Below are positions 57,891 to 64,000 of a DNA stretch of 64,000 bases, piece by piece. The stretch spans positions 434,001 through 498,000 of the forward strand of contig OZ025648.1 in NCBI GenBank assembly GCA_964019335.1. The letters are read 5' to 3'. The notes under the pieces were generated by a model. The model searched no databases, was not told the DNA's origin, and worked only from the letters and a program-made list of their open reading frames with translations. Every line of letters starts with the position of its first letter. Positions within the stretch are counted from its first letter, which is position 1. This DNA comes from Diplonema japonicum (lineage: Eukaryota > Euglenozoa > Diplonemea > Diplonemida > Diplonemidae). The position numbers and the translations under genes are program-made.

Positions 57891-58205
57891 GAACTGGCCG
57901 TTGTTTGTACGTGCCGGGTTAAACATTTTTTTTATTCTTTTTGCAGGAACGAGTCTTTGACTTGTCTAAACAAAAGGGGAACGTTGGCAACGTGTTTACA
58001 AACAACAACAACAAAAAAAAGGGGGGGAACAAATAATTTTAGAGAATCAAAAAAAAAAATCTTTTTTTTTTCTTACAATCTACAGGGGCCGGATAAAAGA
58101 GTTGACGATTGTTATTTGTACAACCCGGATGAACCTGGCGAAGGTTTAATCAACACTCTACACAGGCTGTTACCTACTCTTTTTTCAAAAGACAATTGTT
58201 GTTAA
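57891..58205 (+). CDS. Possible plus-strand exons of a repeat-family gene
   Basis: Three exon-like segments on plus join in phase 0: 57891-57917, 57947-57991 and 58086-58205 (TAA). Each inner junction is GT...AG, with T-rich tracts ending GCAG (29 nt) and CTACAG (94 nt). The last exon encodes 39 residues beginning GPDKRVDDCYLYNPDEPGEG. A further 5' exon with an ATG may start near 57801. The first two segments recur, rearranged and frameshifted, at 11277-11392, so this may be a mobile-element or multicopy-gene remnant. No family recognised. Confidence 0.35.
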   Translation, partial: ELAVVCTCRVKHFFYSFCRNESLTCLNKRGTLATCLQTTTTKKRGGTNNFRESKKKIFFFSYNLQGPDKRVDDCYLYNPDEPGEGLINTLHRLLPTLFSKDNCC

Positions 58206-58473
58206 AGCAAATAAAATTTTGATCTCTAAAAATATTCTTTCCCTAAAATAAATACCTGAGCACCCCCTCATGAACTATGAATCGTTCCACAGCAAAAGGG
58301 GGCTACACCCCCCCCCCCCTTTTTTTTAAATTATTTTAGTTTTTGCGAATTTTCGTTGAGTGTTTCTCTCCCCTTTCCTTTCTTTCTTGTTCTTTTTTTT
58401 TTGTTTTTTTCACTCCTTGTTTTTTCTTCTTCTTTTTTTTTCTTTTTTTCCAAGGACGGGGGTAAATAAATAT

Positions 58474-58507
58474 GAGTTAAAGGAGGCCGGTGTTGGCGGC
58501 GCCCTGC
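58474..58507 (+). repeat. 34-bp exact direct repeat, copy 1 (copy 2 at 59104-59137)
   Basis: The same GC-rich 34-mer appears twice 630 bp apart in otherwise A/T-run DNA. Copy 1 is followed at once by a T-run. Copy 2 continues into a 170-bp complex island. Confidence 0.9.
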
Positions 58508-58635
58508 TTTTTTTTTAATAAATAAAATCGTTTTCTTTTTCCTTTTTTTTTTTCTTTTTTTTTTTTTGGTTGCGGTTTTCCTGTAGGTTGTATTTTTTTT
58601 CTCTTTTTTCTTAATGCCCCTCGCAAGAAGGGGAG

Positions 58636-58674
<39 letters not shown>

Positions 58675-59103
58675 AGTGCTAAAAAACGAGCGGCCAACAT
58701 TAGACAAGCATTTTTATTTTCCCCCCTTTCTTTCCTCTGCACACCCTCCAAGCAATTACTTAACTTTCGTCCTGCTGGTTATGCCAACAGGACTTACTTT
58801 ATCTTTCCTCAGATTGCTGTGCCCCTGTTGTTTCGCCCCAGTTTAGCATATTCTTTTTTTTTTCCCCTTTCCCTACTGCTGTAAATAACTACAAAGATAG
58901 GTTTCCTGCCCCCTCTTGCGAGGGACAGAAAGAAAGGAACAAAAAAAGAAAAAAAAAAAAAAAAAAAGAAAGACATAACAAAACAGAAACAGAATAATAA
59001 TAATAATAAAAAAATAAAAATAAAAAAAACACACACAAGCCTACTTTGTTAGCGATTCAAGCAAGAAAAAGAAAAAGAAAAAAAGGGGGAAAAAAAGTTA
59101 TAA

Positions 59104-59310
59104 GAGTTAAAGGAGGCCGGTGTTGGCGGCGCCCTGCACAAGAACTGTCTACTTGATTACAGGTGGCGCATCTCGGCCGAGTTGTAGCTTCTTCTGCGTT
59201 CCGCGTCGTGTCCTTAATGTACAGCTCAACCCAAGCCGGGGTGTCCCGGGTAACCACCCGGGCGCCACCGGTGATGACCGACGAAGATGTCAACAGCGAA
59301 CAACACATCT
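59104..59310. other. GC-rich complex island, open on both strands
   Basis: It starts with the 34-bp repeat. On plus, TTACAG at about 59161 precedes a 49-codon open frame ending TGA near 59310. On minus, an ATG near 59308 opens about 80 codons. Either could be an exon of a repeat-family gene; I cannot choose. Confidence 0.35.
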
Positions 59311-59354
59311 GATGTATTTCTTATATTTTCATGTTATCCCCTCCCCACCACCTG

Positions 59355-59402
<48 letters not shown>

Positions 59403-59843
59403 ACCCCATGAGTTCAAGAGGTCCTTTCAAGACACCCCCTCTTCTCATATAATTTTTCCAAAAAAAAAAAAAAGAAATGCGACCAGCAAAACCGATATTA
59501 TTGCAATGCCGCACAAGGAGCGGGATAGGAAACTGATTCCCTTCTTCTTCTTTTTCTTCTTGTGGTGGCATCCAGCACTTGCGCGAGATGACACAGGCAG
59601 AAGGGGAGTGAGAAGGGATTAGATTGGGGGGGGGGGGGGGGGGGGGCACTTTTCCTTACATATAAAAAAAAGAGTGCAGGGGTTTGGAAAAGGGGGTTTG
59701 GGGGGGTAGGAGAGAAGGGGGGGTATGAACCACCAGATCCGTTTGAAGCAGACTTTTAGATAAGAGGCGGGAGAGAGAGAGAGAGGGAAGGAGAAAGAGC
59801 AAAGGAAGGGGGGTGAAGGAAGGGGGATAAAAGGTTCGTCGGG

Positions 59844-59878
<35 letters not shown>

Positions 59879-60660
59879 GCCCCGACACCAAACCCCCAAG
59901 GCTCCACACGAGTTGAAGGAAATATTTAAAAAAAAAAAAAGAAAAAAAAAAAACACTCCGTTACTCTTGGTTTTCCTCTTTTTTTTTTTTTTTTTAAATA
60001 GTAGTTAGAAGGGGGAGGGGAAAATGAAACTTGGAAAAAACTAACCAAACCATAAATCATAGGCCCTTGTTCTTTTTTCTTCTTCTTTTTTTTTTATTAC
60101 CGGGTTTGCGATTATTGTGTACTGCGAAAAGTCTTGTGATCGGCACAAGTTGCATCTGGTAATAAAATCATTTTTTGAAAAGTTAATTATTGTTGTAACA
60201 AAAAAAAAGGGGGGTACATAATTTTCGCAGTAACAACATAATAAGTGTGGTACGTAATTATTCTACGCCCGGTATTTTTTTCTCTTCTTTGAAAGAAAAA
60301 AAAAAAAGAAAAAAAAAAAGAAGAGTCTTGCTCATTCTGTGTCTGAAGGACCACTTCCTTCTTGCATCAGGGTTTAAAAAAAAAAAAAAGAACATAATAA
60401 TAGGCAAGTTATTCTTGTTTGTGCGCAACAGGTTGAAAGTCTTTTTCAAAAAGAAAAAGAAAAAAAAAAAAAACCTAAAAAAGAGATTACTTGTTAACAT
60501 TAAACACGAACCTACATTTTTTCTTCATCAAAAGGTGTCCTTGTACTCAGCTTTACAATCCGCCCACCTGTCTTCGGTTATAAACGTAAGGCCTAAATCA
60601 AGCGCTGCCCTCCTCAATTATTTTCAGCCTTCTTTCAGAGTGTTGTGAAAGAAGTAATTG
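59311..60660. other. Homopolymer-rich interval with possible plus-strand exons
   Basis: The interval has A-runs of about 46 (59355-59400) and 33 (59845-59877) and a G-run (59626-59646). Complex islands at 59475-59620, 60085-60190 and 60500-60650 read open on plus. The 60500-60650 island follows AAAG and ends in TGA near 60648. No full model. Confidence 0.35.
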
Positions 60661-60773
60661 AGAGAGTGGGGGGGGGGGTTTTAAAACAAAACACGCCCTT
60701 CGGGTTTATAAAAAAAGAAATAAATATATATATGGGCAATTCCTCGGTATTTCTCATCAATAATCTCCTCCCA

Positions 60774-61049
60774 TGGGGCTATGTTGGCAAGGAAACGCGT
60801 TTCTAAGCTTTTTTTTTTGAAACTAGCCCCCCCCCCCCCCCCCCCCCGGGGGGGGCTATGCTGGCATGGAAACGTGTTTCCATGCATTTTTTGAAAAAAA
60901 GGGAAACGGAAACGGAAACGGAAACGTTTCCTTATGTTTCCTTAAGAAGGAAGCCGTTTCCATAAGAATTTTGAAAAGTATGGAAACGGAAACGGGAACG
61001 GAAACGTTTCCACGTTTCCTGCCAGCATAGCCCCCCCCCCGGGGGGGGG
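60774..61049. repeat. Palindromic GGAAAC-hexamer element with poly-C/G ends
   Basis: Inverted ends GGGGCTATGCTGGCA...TGCCAGCATAGCCCC lie at about 60850-60865 and 61019-61034. They enclose two (GGAAAC)n arrays (60902-60928 and 60981-61007), each followed by its inverse. A third, diverged end copy lies at 60774-60790. C-runs and G-runs flank the ends. A TTAAAACAAAACACG direct repeat flanks the block (about 60681 and 61052). It resembles a non-autonomous foldback transposon. Confidence 0.75.
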
Positions 61050-61059
61050 AGGTTAAAAC

Positions 61060-61645
61060 AAAACACGACACCATATAATTTTATTGGTAAAAAACCTTTT
61101 TGTATTTTTAGTCTATGCATGACAAAATACCCGGAAATGCCAAGAAAAAAAAGGGGGTCCCCTTTAAGCATGATTGGAGAGATACTTTTTTTTTTCCTAA
61201 GCAAAAAAAAGGGGGGGAGAAGTCAAAGAGAAGCGAGCGCATCGGATGCCTTCTTTTTTTTTCCCCTTTTTTTTTTCTTCCCCTACCACCTCTCCTAGGC
61301 AGGGTTGTACACAAGCACATGGACCACGGAGAAGCACCACAAGGGAATCGATGAAAGGAGGATTGAAAGGTAAAAGAAAGAGCAGTTCAATATTGCACAA
61401 AAAAAAAAGAAAGAAAAAAAAAAAGGAAAGAACTCCTTCCTAGGTTGTAGTTACCTGACTCTGACACAATCAAAAAAAAGGCCTTTTTTTTCTTTCTTTC
61501 ATTTTTTTTTAAAGCCCACAGCAAACTTCCAAAATAAAAAAGTTCTTTCGCAAGACCAACAAAATAAAACAAGGGCTTTGGTAAAAAAAAAAAGAGAGAG
61601 AAAAGAATTATGGGGGGAAGCGGGGGAGGAGGAGCAGGAGAAGAG

Positions 61646-61676
<31 letters not shown>

Positions 61677-62115
61677 CAAGGAACAGTAATTTTGAAGACT
61701 TTGCCGCTTTAGCTATTCGGTACAAGAAAGAGGGGTTCCCCCCTCTTGGAATACCTTGAGTGATTTTTTTTTTTTCTGCAGAAGGACAAAACCAAAGCTT
61801 TCAGCAATTATTTAAAGAACGGGGGGGGGAAAAAAAACTCAAAGTACACCTATGAGAGGGAGGGGGAAAAAAAATTCAGAGACGGCACCGGTTTCCTTCC
61901 CCCTTATTATTTTATTTACTCGCTGCCTTTTTTTTTTTTAAATTACTTTACTCTCTGAGTGAGGGGGGGGGGGAACAAAATTTGTGGGGGGAGCTCTTTC
62001 TTTCTTTCCTCTTAAAAAAATTATTCTTCCTCTTTCTCAGTGGTTTCTGCACCCCCCAAAAAAAAGCCGATAAGCGGATAAAACTGAAAGGAGATAAGAG
62101 AGAGGGTATCGCTTG

Positions 62116-62155
<40 letters not shown>

Positions 62156-62266
62156 CCAGAAACCCAAAAGTGTTTTGGGGAGGGAGAGAAGAGAGATCCA
62201 GAACGGGGGGAAAGTGAGCATCCGTAACAAAAAACCACTACCACCGCTATATAGACACATTCCTGT
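61060..62266. other. Intergenic, no supported gene
   Basis: Homopolymer runs alternate with short complex islands (61100-61180, 61290-61400, 61500-61570). No exon chain found. Confidence 0.5.
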
Positions 62267-62642
62267 TCAACTGGAGTAGGCAAAATCACCCCACTTGGTA
62301 GAGCACGACTCGATGGCACCCCAGCTTCGACTGCCTACTGCAACAGGAGAAGGCCTACCACGATATTCAAGACATTCTTTTGCAGCAATATCAGTAAAGC
62401 AAATTTCGTCGTCGCCCCAAGACCTATCCTCTGGCCCCTCTGGACAAACCGGGACGGCTGCCTCCTGGAAGCGAGTGTCAACCCTGAGGTGCTTTGTGTG
62501 CTTTCTCTGTATCCTTGCACACACGGCCTTTTTTTTTTTTTTTTTAATGGCAATTGGTATTACATCCCCCCACACACACCTGCATCAGACTCCTAGCATG
62601 ACAGTCAACTTCATCAGACCACTTTCCGCAAGCAATCTCCAT
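62267..62642 (-). CDS. Small two-exon Cys-containing protein (107 residues), unrecognised
   Basis: Exon 1 is 62580-62642 (ATG, 21 codons) and exon 2 is 62267-62527 (86 codons plus TGA). The intron 62528-62579 is GTGTGT, a 21-nt A-run, then AAAAG; both junctions are phase 0. The start follows a minus-strand AACTTTAAAAAAAG, a possible trans-splice acceptor. Seven cysteines are spread through the product, together with several SW/SxSWG pairs and no membrane segment or signal peptide. Composition is ordinary and non-repetitive, so it looks like a real folded domain. I do not recognise a family. It extends the minus-strand cluster rightward to 62.6 kb. Confidence 0.55.
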
Positions 62643-62750
62643 TTTTCTTTTTTTAAAGTTGGGGTTAGTGGCGAAACGTGTGTTGGATTCTGTTTTTTTT
62701 TTTTTCCCCCCTCCATGCGATCAGTTCATAACAGTCAGCAAAAAAAAAGA

Positions 62751-62816
<66 letters not shown>

Positions 62817-62817
62817 C
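62751..62817 (+). repeat. (AAT)n microsatellite
   Basis: About 21 uninterrupted AAT units immediately upstream of the small minus-strand gene. Confidence 0.95.
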
Positions 62818-62876
62818 CTCTCTTTTTCTTTCTTCTTTTCTTTGGCATGATGTAAATATGCACACAATTCAATTTT

Positions 62877-63652
62877 TTTTTACTTAATTCTGTAAAGTTA
62901 CATGAGGAAATTTATAAAGAGCCATAAAAATCAGAAATCACTTTACCGTTCACGAGTAAATGTAAAGTGAAGAATAAAGGTAAAGTAAAATCTGATTTTT
63001 ACTCTGAGCAATTTTCGGGCTTTTTCGGTATTCGTCTTCATTTTTTGCATCTGTGGCCGGTCAGGGTTTCAGGGGTCGAGGGTTCAAGCCCCGAGGGACC
63101 GTTTTTTTGACCCCGATTTTATCGAAAAAAGTTCGGGGTCCAGGATTTGATCTGGCGTCTCCAGGAGACGAGTGCGACGACATGACCACTGAGCTACAGC
63201 ATGTTGCGCTTTTACAAACGTCGCCAACCCAAACCAGAGTCAGGTATCTGAGGCAAAAAACAGTCAAGCATCCGAGGCAAAGAGGCATAAACACACTTCA
63301 CCACGTTTCCGGGCCACCAAGCATCACACCTGAGGCTGGCAAATGCCGAAAATTACACTGGCCATGCATACAGGCGTTCTTTTGCACAATACCTTGTTGA
63401 TGAAGGAACCTGCTATCTTGGCTGGAAGTCAGACCTGATCAAGCCCCCGCGCAAAACCAGCAGTTTCTGAAGAGCGATGATCAAGCGCCGACACAAATTA
63501 GACAAAACCTACAGAATTCTGTCAATTTGACATCGCCTTCTCAGACAATCAGGCTTAGTTTTGACATCAGTGTGAACATTTCGCAGAAGTGAACATAAAG
63601 GGTTCACAGTGTCCGAAATTTCCTCATTTAACTTTACAAAAATTAAGTAAAA
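62877..63652. mobile_element. 776-bp element with 37-bp terminal inverted repeats
   Basis: Left end 62877-62913 and right end 63616-63652 are inverted repeats with only a few mismatches (core CATGAGGAAATTT / AAATTTCCTCAT and TACTTAATT / AATTAAGTA). The interior lacks a long reading frame and carries tRNA-like modules, so it is non-autonomous. A target-site duplication could not be defined because of the flanking T-run. Confidence 0.75.
63045..63205. repeat. Convergent tRNA-like (SINE-type) modules
   Basis: On plus, a B-box-like GGGTTCAAGCCC (63080-63091) sits in a T-arm-like stem and is followed by T7 (63103-63109). On minus, an A-box-like TAGCTCAGTGG (63188-63198) and a B-box-like AGATCAAATCC (63144-63154) are followed by T6. 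The two are tail to tail around GACCCCGA...TCGGGGTC. Acceptor stems do not pair, so these are not intact tRNA genes. Confidence 0.55.
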
Positions 63653-63816
63653 TATCATACTAAATAAAAATCAGCCAGATTTTTACTCGGAATCTTTTTT
63701 TTTTTTTCACTCGTTTTTTTTTTGAATTTTCACTCGCTTCGCTCGTGAAATTCAACTACTCGTGAAAAAAAAAAAAAAAATTCCTCGTAAAAATCAGGTA
63801 ATCTGATTTTTATTTT

Positions 63817-63999
63817 TTATATCTTCCGTTTTTTGTCCAACAGATGGAGATATGTCATAGTAGTGCCCAGTACAGAGTCCGTCCACTGGCTTCTACTCGA
63901 AGGGAGGCGGAAGCAAGGCTCAGGCGGCGGCGTCGGTTTCCACGCTTTCCTGCACAGCTCTAACTTGTCTATCTGCCTCTTGCGGGCCTTCGTGAACTC
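63817..63999 (-). CDS. Possible C-terminal coding fragment at right edge
   Basis: The minus frame is open from the window edge for 60 codons to TAA at 63817. It is GC-rich, with a basic start, a Pro-rich middle and a Lys/Arg end, unlike the surrounding homopolymeric DNA. The other two minus frames have stops. It is too short to identify. Confidence 0.4.
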   Translation of the reverse strand, partial: EFTKARKRQIDKLELCRKAWKPTPPPEPCFRLPSSRSQWTDSVLGTTMTYLHLLDKKRKI

Positions 64000-64000
64000 T

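Noticed and set aside
62751-62817. Poly-Ile or poly-Tyr coding sequence
   Set aside because: It is a simple AAT microsatellite.
63130-63205. tRNA gene on the minus strand
   Set aside because: A- and B-box-like motifs are present, but the acceptor stem does not pair and the D-stem is broken; it is better called tRNA-derived repeat.

Overview
This window is eukaryotic nuclear DNA, most likely from a euglenozoan protist and probably a diplonemid. The evidence is contextual. Thirteen genes that can be supported lie on the minus strand between about 62.6 kb and the left edge, and no comparably strong gene lies on the plus strand. Several start codons sit a few tens of bases downstream of a pyrimidine tract followed by the first AG, as expected for spliced-leader trans-splicing of a polycistronic transcript. 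Most genes also carry short cis-spliced introns (31-68 nt), which argues against a kinetoplastid. Coding DNA is GC-rich and balanced. Intergenic DNA and introns are dominated by homopolymer runs (A/T up to about 40-45, G/C up to about 20).

Layout, in transcription order from right to left: a terminal-inverted-repeat element with tRNA-like modules and other repeats (57-64 kb) around a small two-exon Cys-containing gene (62.3-62.6 kb); a FOP/FGFR1OP-like LisH protein (56.1-56.9 kb); a giant PH plus coiled-coil protein of about 5,700 residues (38.6-55.7 kb) built from recently duplicated blocks; a two-pass receptor with a degenerate class III cyclase domain (35.4-37.9 kb); the HSP70/HSP90 co-chaperone STI1/HOP (31.4-33.2 kb); coronin (29.4-30.9 kb); a probable mitochondrial helical-repeat protein (27.2-28.4 kb); two tandem Dispatched/Patched-like RND proteins (17.0-27.1 kb); a full-size ABCA transporter (11.8-16.7 kb); a 3.3 kb stretch with exon fragments; a purple acid phosphatase (7.5-8.6 kb); a membrane-anchored ELMO-domain protein (6.4-7.2 kb); a three-exon protein with a possible SKICH-like end (4.2-5.8 kb); and a secreted fasciclin (FAS1) adhesion protein running off the left edge.

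There is no operon-like functional theme. The set is mixed housekeeping, cytoskeletal, membrane and surface genes, as expected of polycistronic euglenozoan clusters. The most interesting points are the near-homopolymeric introns, a foldback element inside an ABCA intron, two gene-conversion tracts between the Dispatched paralogues, the duplicated architecture of the giant coiled-coil gene, a possible plus-strand gene with a T-run intron at 34.6 kb, and a cluster of repeat families at the right end. All exon structures were derived by reading the sequence (splice sites, phase and protein-family continuity) and have not been checked against transcripts.
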